NCBI RefSeq assembly: GCF_008728515.1
Contig: NC_044996.1
Location: forward strand, 124,071,610-124,135,609
Reading direction: 5' to 3'
DNA: 64,000 bases
Source: Papio anubis
Taxonomy: Eukaryota > Chordata > Mammalia > Primates > Cercopithecidae
The position numbers and the translations under genes are program-made. The notes under the pieces were generated by a model. It saw only the letters and a list, made by a program, of their open reading frames with translations. It did no database searches and was not told the DNA's origin. Each line of letters opens with the position of its first letter. Within the stretch, counting starts at the first letter, position 1. This document shows positions 13,401 through 24,605 of this stretch, piece by piece.

Positions 13401-15254
13401 GGAATATACCATTCTAATAACTAGGCTAAATTAGTTAAGTAATCTTTTGACTCAAATAAGTAAAAACATTGATTCAGAGAGAAACACTCCAATACAGCTG
13501 TTAGAAAAAGAAGAGGCTATATGACAGAAGTTAGTAAAAGGGAAACAGTTTCCAAAACAAAGCCAGCAACGTGAAATCTATACCCCAGATGCATTTTTAA
13601 ATCAGTATAATCTTACTTTCATGCCATATCATAAGGCAAACACACGTGAGCTATATCTAGTAATTTATTTCTAAACTGGAATACTTAAAAAATTCTTTTC
13701 CATTAAGATCATTTTAAATTCTGTACAGTAATAAATTCTTTTTGCCAGTGTTAGAATGTTACTACATTTCTGCCTGGACTGTATATTAATTATTCCTCAG
13801 CTATTCTCTATAAAACACATTTTAATTATCTCCATTTTAAAATAAAGGGTTTGAGAAGTAAAGACATGAATTGAACACACATACAAATACAGGATAGAAT
13901 GTGGGATGGACCACAACTTCCAATCCCAACTTAGTACTACAGATCATTTGTATTGTCTTCTATACACAGTGCTTCCTCCTAGTATTTATCCCTTTAATTT
14001 TATTTATCTGCATAAAATCTAGAGATGGAGGAAGAAAGGGGAAGAAGAATAGGTCTTTTGACATGACTACAGGTGATAAAGATATTTCCCACAGCCTGGA
14101 AAGTCATCATCTGGCATTTTCATTTGGCAAAGTAGAATACTAATTTCTTAGCAGCCTACAAGACAGTGGTTACTATACAATGACTACTTCTAATTAACTT
14201 CACTGAAGAACTTGTGTACATCTGCACCCTGAAAGAGCTTCCAAGTCTACTTCTCACCATCTGTATTTCATAAGTCATGCGAATCACACAGTTTGCTTCT
14301 AACATTCTGTCATTAATGACTGTATTACTGTAATAGCTAGCCACCCTAAATCTGTGAAATTTTATGAAAAGTATTACTGGAAAGCATTGAAACAACTTTA
14401 GTCTAAACATTGCCCACCTAACCCGAGATAAATTCTAAAGTTTTAAGATACTGGAAATTCTTTTGAAAAGTCAAACCATCCTTTCTGGTCACATATTCAA
14501 AACTAGTTTCAAACCCTTGATATTTAATGTATAATTGACACAGGTTGTTTTTTGAAGCTTTCTTTAAATGTAAAGCATTCTTACCTTACTGAAACAAAAC
14601 AACCCGTCCTTCATTCCCATGAGCATAGTTTAAGAATAATTTGTACAAAAAGCAGAAGCATTTCACAGAGAGCACATTAATGCATAGCTAGGCTGGTCCT
14701 CACAGAGCATAAATCAGAAAAAGACATTTGGCAGCAAATCAGGGCAACACTTTTAAGACATTCCCATCAATAACATCAACAGAACTTCACATTTTTACAG
14801 AGAGAGATTAATATCAAAGAATCAAGTAAGTTGAAATTGTGACAATTATAACATTTCAGTTTTTTGTGGAAAGAAAAAAAGTATCAGGTTAATGCATTAA
14901 GTTTTCTGTCAGTTTCTTCATCTACTGATTACCAAAGACTGAGCTTTTTAGAATTTTCACACCAGTAAATCAAAAAACAAGGAAGACTTTAATCAGAAAG
15001 GCACAAGAATTAAGGGCAAGTATTAAAGTAGTTCTGTTTTGAAACTTAATGTAATTTCCTGGAGATGTGACCAAAGGAGGTCTTAAATTACAACCCCTTA
15101 TAACCCAAACTCTTCTACTAAATGCACTACATGGACTCATTATAAGATGAAAATAAGGTACCATATTTAATGGCAAGAAGAAAAACATTGACTTCCTTGC
15201 AGAAAAACAATCAGAAAAGGCCTTTGAGTTATATTCAAAATCAGCAAAACTGCT
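10461..15254. other. CNKSR2 intron 1, largely featureless
   Basis: Nearly 4.8 kb of AT-rich intron with no recognised young repeat. A weak MIR-like stretch lies near 11150-11290 ('cctttaacctctcttgagtt' ... 'taatatgagggcatagg'). A purine-rich run (GAAAGAAAAAAGAGAGAGG) lies near 11895-11925. No convincing coding potential. Confidence 0.5.
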
Positions 15255-15637
15255 TGGTACGGTTTGGATTTCTGTCCCCACCCAAATCTCATGTTGAACT
15301 GTAATCCCCAGTGTTGGAGGAGGGGCCTGGTGGGAGGTGACTGTATCATAGAGGCAGATTCCCCCTTGCTGTTCTTGTGATAGTGAGTGAGTGCTCACAA
15401 GATCTGATTGTTTGAAAGTATGTAGCACCTTCCCCTTTGCTCTTTTCCTCCTTCTCCAGCCATGTAAGGCATGCCTGCTTCTCCTTTGCCTTCTGCCATG
15501 ATTGAAAGTTTCCCAAGGTTTCCCTAGCAATGCTTCCTGTACAGCCTGTGGAACTGTGAGCCAATTAAACCTCTTTTCCTTATATATTACCCAGTCTCAG
15601 GTAGTTCTTCATAGCAATGTGAGCACGGACTAACACA
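15255..15637 (+). repeat. 5' LTR of the MST element
   Basis: A 383-bp LTR with the MST/THE1 hallmarks: 'ccccacccaaatctcatgtt', 'gggaggtgactg', 'gttcttgtgatagtgagtga', 'gccatgattgaaag' and, near the end, 'aattaaacctcttttcctta', the AATTAAA polyadenylation region. It aligns along its length with the 3' LTR. Confidence 0.88.
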
Positions 15638-15817
15638 AAAAAATTGGTATGTAGGAGTGGGGTATTGCCATAAAGATACCTAAAAATGTGGATGCGGTTT
15701 TGGAACTTGGTAATAGGTGGAGGTTGAAACAGTCTGGAGGGCTCAGAACAAGACAGGAAGGTGAGGGAAAGTTTGGAACTTCTTAGAGACTTGTTGAATG
15801 ACTGTAACCAAAATTCT

Positions 15818-16121
15818 TTTTTTTTTTTTTTTTTTTTTTTTTTGAGACGGAGTCTCGCGCTGTCGCCCAGGCTGGAGTGCAGTGGCCGGATCTCAGCTCA
15901 CTGCAAGCTCCGCCTCCCGGGTTCACGCCATTCTCCGGCCTCAGCCTCCCGAGTAGCTGGGACTACAGGCGCTGCCACCTCGCCCGGCTATTTTTTGTAT
16001 TTCTTAGTAGAGACGGGGTTTCACCGTGTTAGCCAGGATGGTCTGGATCTCCTGACCTCGTGATCCGCCCATCTCGGCCTCCCAAAGTGCTGGGATTACA
16101 GGCTTGAGCCACCGCGCCCGG
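15818..16121 (-). mobile_element. Young AluY (Old World monkey AluYR-like)
   Basis: A full Alu in minus orientation (T tract at 15818-15843, ending ...CACCGCGCCCGG). A perfect 16-bp target-site duplication CTGTAACCAAAATTCT lies at 15802-15817 and 16122-16137. The spellings 'gtggccggatctcagctcac', 'gccacctcgcccggct' and 'caggcttgagccaccgcgcc' are those I associate with cercopithecid AluYR families. Low divergence and the exact duplication show a recent insertion. Confidence 0.93.
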
Positions 16122-17580
16122 CTGTAACCAAAATTCTGATAGTGATATGGACAGTCAAGTCCAGGCTGAGGTAACCTCATATGGAAATGAGGAAATTATT
16201 GGAAACTGCAGTAAAGGTCACTCTTGCTATGCTTTACCAAGGTAACTGGTAGCACTGTGCCCCTGCTCAAGGGATCTGTGGAATTTTGAAATTCAGAGTG
16301 ATGATCTAGGGTATCTGGCAGAAGAAATTTCTAAGCAGCAAAGCATTCAAGAAGTGGCCTGGTAGCTTCTAACAGTGTATGGTCATATGCATGAGTGAAG
16401 AGATGGTATGAAACCGGAACTTATATTTAAAAGGGAAGCAGAGCATAAAAGTTCAGAAATGGCACAGTCTGACAATCTGGTACAAAAGAAAAACCCATTT
16501 TCTGGGGAGGAATTCAAGATAGCTGTAGACATTTGCATAAGTAAAGAGGAGCTGAAAGTTAATAGCCAAGACAATGAGGAAAAGGCCTCGAAGGCATTTC
16601 AGAAACCTTCATAGCAGCCCCTCCTGTCACAGGCCCAGAGGCCTAGAAGGGAAGAATGGTTTTGTAGGCTGGGCCCAGAGCCTGGCTGCCCTGTACAACC
16701 TCAGGACACTGCTCCCTGTGTCCCCAGTCACTCCAGCTTCAGCTGTGGCTAAAAGGACCCCAGATACATCTCAGGCTGCTGCTCCAGAGGTGCAAGCTGT
16801 AAACCTTGGCAGCTTCCACATGTTGTTAAGCCTGTGGGTGCAGAGAGGGTAAGAGTTGAGGCTTGGGAGCCTCTGCCTAGATTTCAGAGGATGTATGGAA
16901 ATGTCTGGATGTTCAGGCACAAGTCTACTGCAGGGGAGGAGACCTCATGGATGACCTCTACTAGGGCAATGTGGAGGGGAAATGTGGGGCCCACACAAAG
17001 AGTCCCCACTAGGACACTGCCTAGTGGAGTTGTGAGAAGAGGACCACCATCTTCCAGACCGCAGAATGGTAGGTCTACCAAGAGCTTGCACCATGCACAT
17101 GGAAAAGACGTAGGCACTCAGTGCCAGTCTGGGAAAGCAGCTAAGGGGCTTGTACCTTTCATAGACACAGGGCCAGAACTGTCCATGGCCTTGGGAACCC
17201 ACCCCTTGCATCAGTGTGGCCTGGATGTGAGACATGGAGTCAAGGGAGGTAATTTTGGAGCTTTAAGATTTAATGACTGCCCTGCTGGGTTTCAGACTTG
17301 CATGGTCCTGTAGCCCCTTTCTTTTGGCTGATTTCTCCCTTTTGGAATGCATGTGTTGACCCAATGCCTGTAACCCCATTGTATCTTGGAGGTACCTAAC
17401 TTGGTTTTGATTTTACAGTGTCATAGACGGAAGAAACTTGCCTTGTCTCAGATGAGACTTTGGACTGTAGACTTTTAAGTTAATGCTGAAATAAGTTAAG
17501 ACTTGGGAGACTGTTGAGAAGGGATGATTATATTTTGCAATGTGAGAAGGACATGAGATTTGGGAAAGGCCGGGGCAGAA

Positions 17581-17963
17581 TGATATGGTTTGGATTTGTG
17601 GCCCCACCCAAAACTCATGTCAAATTGTAACCCCCAATGTTGGAGGAGGGCCCTGCTGGGAGGTGATTGGTTCACGAGTGTGGATTTCTCCCTTGCTGTT
17701 CTCGTGATAGTGAGTGCTCACGAGACCTGGTTGTTTTAAAATGTGTGGCACCTTTCCCTTTGCTCTCTTCCTCCTTCTCTAGCCATGTAAGATGTGCCTG
17801 CTTCCCCTTCACCTTCCGGCATGATTGAAAGTTTTCTGAGGCTTCCCCAGCCATGTTTCCCGTACAGCCTGTGGAACCGTGAGCCAATTAAACCTCTTTT
17901 CATTATAAAGTACCCAGTCTCAGGTAGGTTTGTATGCCAGTAATGCAAGAACAGACTAATATA
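17581..17963 (+). repeat. 3' LTR of the MST element
   Basis: A 383-bp LTR starting TGATATGGTTTGGATTTGTG right after a purine-rich, polypurine-tract-like stretch (GGGAAAGGCCGGGGCAGAA, 17562-17580) and ending ACAGACTAATATA. It is the same length as the 5' LTR, with many substitutions relative to it, consistent with an old primate insertion. Confidence 0.88.
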
Positions 17964-18774
17964 CTGCCCTAGGTAAGTAAACATCTGCCCTAAGTAAATG
18001 TGTGTGCATATTTATACACACATTTATATATACAGCTGATTATCAATTATAAACCACAAGATTTATTTACTTAAAAATTATCATGCCTTGCTTAACATTC
18101 CCACACAAATTGCCTGCAGGAAACAGAAACTACAATTAGAAGGAACACTAGGAGTCAAGCTTTGTTAACAATGTTTAGAATAGCACACACTTCTGTCTGA
18201 GAATTTAACTGCAAATTGTTTAGCATTAAGGTAAAATGAGACGATAGAGCTAACTTTTGGTGGTCTCCATCCTATCCATGTACATTTAGTTTCCTTTTCT
18301 TAAACATATTTCCTGATTAGCAAAAGGTAAAAAATGCTAATCAAATAAAAGAGCAAATTTAGTAGAATGAAAACAAAGTATAACATTCATTCAATAAAAT
18401 TATTTTTCAAATCACAACAATATGTATCCATAAAATTTAAAAAATGTTCATGCATGGAAAAGTACAAGGTTTACAAAAAAGAGAAGTGGTAAGGCCAGGG
18501 TTCGTGACGCCAGACCAGGGCCAATATTGTTTCCTGGGAGCATTTTGAGAATTATGGGTAGTACTGGATTATCAGAATGATTAGGTTACTGAATGATTGC
18601 TAGATCCATGGATGGAACAATCCCACATAGTGAAGAACTACTCTATATCTCAAGTGCCCTTTTTTATTTGAAAGACTTTATTATTAATACTTCTAGAGAG
18701 GCAAAACAAAATTATACATATATGACACATAACTTATCTTTTGGTATTACCAAATTTGAAAAATACTGTAATTT
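17964..18774. other. Intron, no feature seen
   Basis: AT-rich intronic sequence; nothing recognised. Confidence 0.5.
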
Positions 18775-20050
18775 TTTTATTTGAACAACTTTTTAAAAAT
18801 TTCAGAATAGTTTTACATCTACAGAAAAGTTGCAAAAAAATAGTATAAAGAGTTCCTGTATACTCTTCACCTATATTCTTATTATTAACATCTCACATTA
18901 CTATGGTACATTCACTACAACTAAGGAACCAACCTTATTATGTTGCTAATAAGCTAAACTCCACACTTTATTTGTATTTCATTAGTTTTTTCCTAATGTA
19001 CTTTTTCATTCCAAGGTCCTATCTAGAATGCCATAATATAACTATGTCTCCTTATAACTATATCTCCTCCATAATATAAATATATCATGTCTCCTTAGCC
19101 TTTTCTGGTTTTTGAGTTTCTCACATTTTCTTTGTTATTGGTGACCTTGACAGTTTTGTGGAGTTTTGGTTGGGTATTCTGAAAAACGTCCTTAAATGTG
19201 GGCTTTTCTAATGTTTTTCTCATGGTTAGAATGGGGTTATGGGTTTGTGGGGAGTAAGGAAAGACCATAGAGATAAAGAACCATTCTCATAATATCATAT
19301 CAATCACACCACAACACATCACATCATATCACGGGTACATGCTATCAACATGACTTATCACTGACGATGTTAACCTTGATCACTTGGCCAAGGTAGCAAC
19401 TGCCAGGGTTCTCCACTATAAAGTTATATGTTTCCCCTTTTTCACACTCTACTCTCTGGAAACAAGCCACTAAGTGCAACCCACAATCAAGGAGTGGGGA
19501 TTTAAGTACCACCTCTTTGTGGTGGGAGTTAGGGAGTATGTATACAAATGATCTGTAATTCTCTACATGAAAGATTTGTCTCTTCTCCTCCATTTCTTTA
19601 CTTATCCAGACATTTATTTATATCAGAATGGACCCATGAATATATTTATTTTATATGTTGGGTTATAACCCAATACTATAATACTTTATTGTTCAAATTG
19701 TTCCAGCTTTAGCTTTTGGAAGCTCTTTCGGATTGGCTTTTGAGTATTTTACATGCCCTCATCATTGTGTTTTTTGAACACTTCTTTACTTTATGGCACT
19801 ACAGGATGCTCCAGGCTCTTCTCGCATATTCCCTACCCTAGCCCTAGAATATAATATTCTCCAAAAAGCTGTTTCCTTCACTCATAACTTTCAAATGGTC
19901 AACAGGAATTACTAGAATGGCTTATCAAATGAGTCTGGTCCATTAACACTTCTCCTACTATTTGTTTTTACTTCACTGTCTATTCATTCACCTGTTCTTC
20001 CATTTTCTTGTATACATTCCATGGAACAACTTCTAATCTTAATGCTTCTT
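18775..20050 (-). repeat. Ancient LINE-type interspersed repeat (L1M 3'-region-like)
   Basis: A chain of diverged but familiar blocks occurs in order: 'ctacagaaaagttgcaaaaa', 'gagttcctgtatactcttca', 'acatctcacattactatggt', 'atgtctccttagccttttct', 'gaccttgacagttttgtgga', 'gatgttaaccttgatcactt', 'ctgccagggttctccactat'. This is a widespread mammalian repeat that I believe derives from an old L1 3' region read on the minus strand; the family name is uncertain. Confidence 0.5.
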
Positions 20051-20473
20051 TTAAATCCAGATATGTTCATTAGAAGTAGGGAAAAATATCAATTATTTTC
20101 CTCTTGTATAGTCATCCTGGGTATGTACATACAGAAACCCATATTATTTTATTATGTATTTTTCTTTTTATTACAATAAGGACATTTTAGTGAGTTTTTA
20201 AAAATTATGTGAGTAGGTAAGTTATATTATCTGTGCATTTTATTTCAGGAGATATTACATAACATCTGTTATGTAAAACATCCAAAAAGATTGACATAGG
20301 AAAAAAGAATAAGCTAGAATCCAATGTGTGCACCTGATTTGGATTATGATTGAAGAAAAAAAAATGAAGTGTCTGACATTTATGAAACTAGAAATTTACA
20401 CAAATAGATATTGATATTAAGGAATGAATGGACAGTGGTGTGATAATAGTGTTATGGTTCCTCAGCTATTATT
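20051..20473. other. Intron, no feature seen
   Basis: AT-rich sequence left of the AluJ; nothing recognised. Confidence 0.5.
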
Positions 20474-20484
20474 CTGCTGTATTT

Positions 20485-20803
20485 CTTTTCTTTCTTTCTT
20501 TTTTTTTTTTTTTTTTTTTGAGACAAGGTCTCATTCCATCACCCAGGTTGGAGTATAGTGGCACAATCACAGCCCACTGCAGCCTCGACCTTCCTGGTTC
20601 TGGTGATCCTCCCACCTCTGCCACCTGAGTAGCTGGGACTACAGGCATGCCCCACCATGCCTGGCTAATTTTTGTATTTTCTGTAGAGACAGGGTTTCAT
20701 CATGCTGCCCAGGCTGATCTCGACCTCCTGAGCTCAAGTGATTTGCCCATCTCAACCTCCCAAAGTGCTAGAATTACAGGCATAAGACACTGTACCCAGC
20801 CCA
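20485..20803 (-). mobile_element. Old AluJ
   Basis: An Alu in minus orientation (T tract and TTTC-rich tail at the left). Flanking direct repeats CTGCTGTATTT are at 20474-20484 and 20804-20814. Diagnostic spellings such as 'cactgcagcctcgaccttcc' and loss of most CpGs place it in the AluJ group. Confidence 0.88.
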
Positions 20804-20814
20804 CTGCTGTATTT

Positions 20815-21567
20815 ATTTTCTATGTGCATGCATTATTTTCCAGTATGCATATGTTTAAGAACAAGCAGCTTCATTTGAAAATCTAAAACATAAGAAACCA
20901 CTGCCTTTAAACATTAAATCAGATACATCTTAAAATTAATGTAGACGGAGATTCACAGTATTACCATATTTAAACCAGATTGTTTTTTAAAACAAGATGT
21001 CAACAATTATTTCAAAGAAAGTGATGAAATTCTCAAAAACATCCCCAAATAAAATTAATTCTAATTTATATGAATTTTAAAGGATAACGAGCAATTTAGG
21101 AGAAAAAGGTGCTTTATATAGTCAGAGAGACAAGACTAAGGTAACTTCAAACTAGTCGGTAATTTACCACAGTTCACAATTTTTTTTAAGGTTCTATTGT
21201 CCTGGGTATTGTAATAGCTTTTATAAAAAGTGAGAAACTTCAAACCATTCTCTCCACAAGTAAAGAACAATTTAAGTTATTTTCACTTATTATAACACTT
21301 CCAGTCTAAAGCAAACTCACCTTAACTCTTTCTATTAAAAGAAAGCAAGGAGAAACAGAAAATATCATCTTTGCATAACTTTGAACAAATCCTACTTTAA
21401 GTTCCCACATATATACTAGAATATATATTTTTAAAACATATGGAAAGTTATGTGTATCACTTTAAAATATAATGTAGGTGGAATTGTGCCTTTCATTACC
21501 ATTTTACAAGCACTCCATTGGTCAAATATCTAATTCAACTTGACCACTCCATATTTTGCATTTATTT
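20815..21567. other. Intron, no feature seen
   Basis: AT-rich sequence between AluJ and the L1 insertion; nothing recognised. Confidence 0.5.
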
Positions 21568-21596
21568 CACAATAGTTTTTTTTTTTTTTTTTTTTT

Positions 21597-21737
21597 CATA
21601 TATACATATTTATTCAAATTAAATTAGAAATATATGTTTAACATGGATAATATAGTTTTGTTATATATTTCCCTCTCTTAATAATATATAACAATTATTT
21701 TTTCACATAAATTTATGAGTGTCTACAGCATTATTTT
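21597..21737 (-). other. Putative transduced 3' flank carried with the L1
   Basis: About 140 bp of AT-rich, non-L1 sequence lies between the L1's own A-rich tail and the terminal poly-A tract, inside the target-site duplications. The minus strand ends with GAATAAATATGTATATATG and then the A tract, so a downstream polyadenylation signal was used. The source locus should have the same sequence directly after a related L1. Confidence 0.75.
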
Positions 21738-21991
21738 TATTTTATTTTATTTTTTTATTTTTATTTTTTTTTAATTTATTTATTATTATTATACTGTAAG
21801 TTGTAGGGTACATGTGCATAACGTGCAGGTTTGTTACATATGTATACTTGTGCCTTGTTGGTGTGCTGCACCCATCAACTCGTCATTTACATCAGGTATA
21901 ACTCCCAATGCAATCCCTCCCCCCTCCCCCCTCCCCATGATAGGCCCCGGTGTGTGATGTTCCCCTTCCCGAGTCCAAGTGATCTCGTTGT

Positions 21992-23302
21992 TCAGTTCCC
22001 ACCTATGAGTGAGAACATGCGGTGTTTGGTTTTCTGTTCTTGTGATAGTTTGCTAAGAATGATGGATTCCAGCTGCATCCATGTCCCTACAAAGGACACA
22101 AACTCATCCTTTTTTATGGCTGCATAGTATTCCATGGTGTATATGTGCCACATTTTCTTAATCCAATCTGTCACTGATGGACATTTGGGTTGATTCCAAG
22201 TCTTTGCTATTGTGAATAGTGCTGCAATAAACATACGTGTGCATGTGTCTTTATAGCAGCATGATTTATAATCCTTTGGGTATATACCCAGTAATGGGAT
22301 GGCTGGGTCATATGGTACATCTAGTTCTAGATCCTTGAGGAATCGCCATACTGTTTTCCATAATGGTTGAACTAGTTTACAATCCCACCAACAGTGTAAA
22401 AGTGTTCCTATTTCTCCACATCCTCTCCAGCACCTGTTGTTTCCTGACTTTTTAATGATTGCCATTCTAACTGGTGTGAGATGGTATCTCATGGTGGTTT
22501 TGATTTGCATTTCTCTGATGGCCAGTGATGATGAGCATTTTTTCATGTGTCTGTTGGCTGTATGAATGTCTTCTTTTGAGAAATGTCTATTCATATCCTT
22601 TGCCCACTTTTTGATGGGGTTGTTTGTTTTTTTCTTGTAAATTTGTTTGAGTTCTTTGTAGGTTCTGGATATTAGCCCTTTGTCAGATGAGTAGATTGCA
22701 AAAATTGTCTCCCATTCTGTAGGTTGCCTGTTCACTCTGATGGTAGTTTCTTTTGCTGTGCAGAAGCTCTTTAGTTTAATGAGATCCCATTTGTCAATTT
22801 TGGCTTTTGCTGCCGTTGCTTTTGGTGTTTTAGACATGAAGTCTTTGCCCATGCCTATGTCCTGAATGGTACTACCTAGGTTTTCCTCTAGGATTTTTAT
22901 GGTATTAGGTCTAACATTTAAGTCTCTAATCCATCTTGAATTAATTTTCGTATAAGGAGTAAGGAAAGGATCCATTTTCAGCTTTCTACTTATGGCTAGC
23001 CAATTTTCCCAGCACCATTTATTAAATAGGGAATCCTTTCCCCATTTCTTGTTTCTCTCAGGTTTGTCAAAGATCAGATGGCTGTAGATGTGTGGTATTA
23101 TTTCTGAGGACTCTGTTCTGTTCCATTGGTCTATATCTCTGTTTTGGTACCAGTACCATGCTGTTTTGGTTACTGTAGCCTTGTAGTATAGTTTGAAGTC
23201 AGGTAGCGTGATGCCTCCAGCTTTGTTCTTTTGACTTAGGATTGTCTTGGAGATGCAGGCTCTTTTTTGGTTCCATATGAACTTTAAAGCAGTTTTTTCC
23301 AA
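21992..23302 (-). pseudogene. 3' third of L1 ORF2, open but truncated
   Basis: An uninterrupted 436-codon frame covers the region C-terminal to the RT core through the end of ORF2p (family length about 1275 residues). It includes the Cys-rich segment CWRGCGEIGTLLHCWWDC, with the C-x3-C-x7-H-x4-C spacing. It ends at the normal ORF2 stop (TGA at 21992-21994 read in reverse). There is no endonuclease or RT catalytic core, so the copy is dead on arrival. The lack of any stop or frameshift over 1.3 kb supports a young insertion. Confidence 0.9.
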
Positions 23303-23322
23303 TTCTCACAATAGTTTTTTTT

Positions 23323-24119
23323 AACTAATTATGATTAAATTTCCTCTAGCATTTAAATTGCTTTCGTGATTCACTTAGCTTTCCTATCATATCACAATTT
23401 GGTCTATTATAAATGTTTCCAAACAAAACAATTTGAGGAGATGAACTGACATTTTGTAGGTATATAAGGGTTTCAGATCTACAGGAACACACCAAAAAAT
23501 GTCTGCTGTTCAAAGAAACACTAATGAAATGCAGGTAGCAAGGCTAACCACTTCTGAGTAAATCTGAACAAATTATCATTATTTTTGGTAAAATGTGACA
23601 TACTTATGAATGTCTATTATCAGGTACCACATACTTTTATTAGCAATCCTTTGAGAACAAAACATCTCAGCACTAGGTTCTTGGCAGTAGTGCTCAGAGT
23701 AGGCTTTTTTAAAATTTTGCCTAGGTCCAGACTCAGCAGAGGGGAGCATCAAACTCTAGGGGTCACTTCAAAATAGAAAAGCTGTCACCAAGACTACAGT
23801 AATATGTGGCATCTTTGTCACTAATGAAAGCCCTATCCTGAGCAGTAGAAACAACTCATCGTGCATACACACGCGCACACACACATCTCACTAGAAGCCC
23901 AAAGGACACAAAAACTATAGCCCACCTTACCAGATACTAGAAAAGGTAGGTTTGATGGAGAGGACATAACATCTTTGAAAAGTATTTCCAGGATTCCTCT
24001 CATGTCACATCTACCTCTGCTAGAAAAGCAAGGTGGAAATATTAGGTATTTTTGAACCAATCAGAAATCAATACTTAAAAGAAACACCTGCTTAATAAAT
24101 ATACAGGTATATAGGACAA
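23323..24119. other. Intron, no feature seen
   Basis: AT-rich intron with a short CA-rich run (near 23863-23884). Nothing else was recognised. Confidence 0.5.
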
Positions 24120-24290
24120 GTCATTCAACATTTCTAAGTAAAAATTTCTCTAGGCCAAAGTTCCTTTATGTGTAAAATAGGGATTAAGTCCAACCTTTCA
24201 GGGCTAAGATAGGCATTAAATGTAATGTAGGGAAAGCACCTAGCACAGGACACAGTATGTAGGAAGCACTTAATAAATATAATCTATTAT
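24120..24290 (+). repeat. MIR SINE relic
   Basis: The order 'tcctttatgtgtaaaatagg', 'gggattaagtccaac', 'aggcattaaatgtaatgtag', 'cacctagcacaggacacagt', 'gcacttaataaatat' is that of a diverged MIR on the plus strand. Confidence 0.6.
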
Positions 24291-24339
24291 TAGTTCTGCC
24301 TCTGAATATTGCCAACAGAATATAATCTCTTCCTTTAAA

Positions 24340-24605
24340 AAAGTTGACATTTATATTTGCTTACTGTATACAAGGCATCGTTTTAAGTATACCACAACAG
24401 AAAAATGTGGTAAAATGTAGAAACACCTTTTAGATTGGTAATTGTCGGTAATACCAGCATCCCCATTTTATAAAAAGGAGAAAACTTGGGAAAATTACTT
24501 AAACTCTTCCTAAGATCACACAAGCTAAGAAGTGATAAAGTCAGGACACAAACCCAGGTATCTTGATTCCAAAGTGCTCTTACCTGTACTATATTACAAA
24601 CTATG
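24340..24605 (+). repeat. MIR SINE relic
   Basis: 'ttactgtatacaaggcatcg', 'catccccattttataaaaag', 'agatcacacaagctaagaag', 'acacaaacccaggtatcttg' and 'ccaaagtgctctta' give a nearly full-length diverged MIR, plus orientation. Confidence 0.7.

Larger units (their letters stand above)
15255..17963 (+). mobile_element. ERVL-MaLR (MST-type) element with both LTRs, hosting an AluY
   Basis: A non-autonomous MaLR retrotransposon. The 5' LTR is 15255-15637 and the 3' LTR 17581-17963 (both 383 bp, TGGTAC/TGATATGG start and ...ACTAACACA/ACTAATATA end). The internal MST region 15638-17580 is interrupted by an Alu (15818-16121, flanking repeats to 16137). The 5-bp flanks CTGCT (15250-15254) and CTGCC (17964-17968) are the expected MaLR target duplication with one change. 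There is no intact gag, pol or env; the 159-codon open stretch at 16834-17313 is a degenerate internal segment, not a recognisable enzyme. Orientation is antisense to CNKSR2. Confidence 0.88.
21585..23305 (-). mobile_element. Young 5'-truncated L1 (Old World monkey type) with apparent 3' transduction
   Basis: On the minus strand the insertion reads: truncated ORF2 from 23305, L1 3' UTR to about 21786, a first A-rich tail (about 21738-21786), then about 140 bp of non-L1 sequence (21597-21737) and a second pure poly-A (T tract 21576-21596). A 17-bp duplication TCACAATAGTTTTTTTT occurs at 21568-21584 and 23306-23322. The endonuclease site read on the minus strand is TT|AAAA, the canonical form. 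An AATAAA lies at 21609-21614, about 12 nt before the second tail. Orientation is sense to CNKSR2. Confidence 0.9.

Noticed and set aside
14970..15530. 186-codon minus-strand frame
   Set aside because: Half is antisense to the 5' LTR of the MST element and half is unique intron, with no family resemblance.
16834..17313. 159-codon plus-strand frame in the MaLR internal region
   Set aside because: MST internal regions have no functional gag/pol. The frame matches no enzyme motif and is most likely a surviving open stretch.
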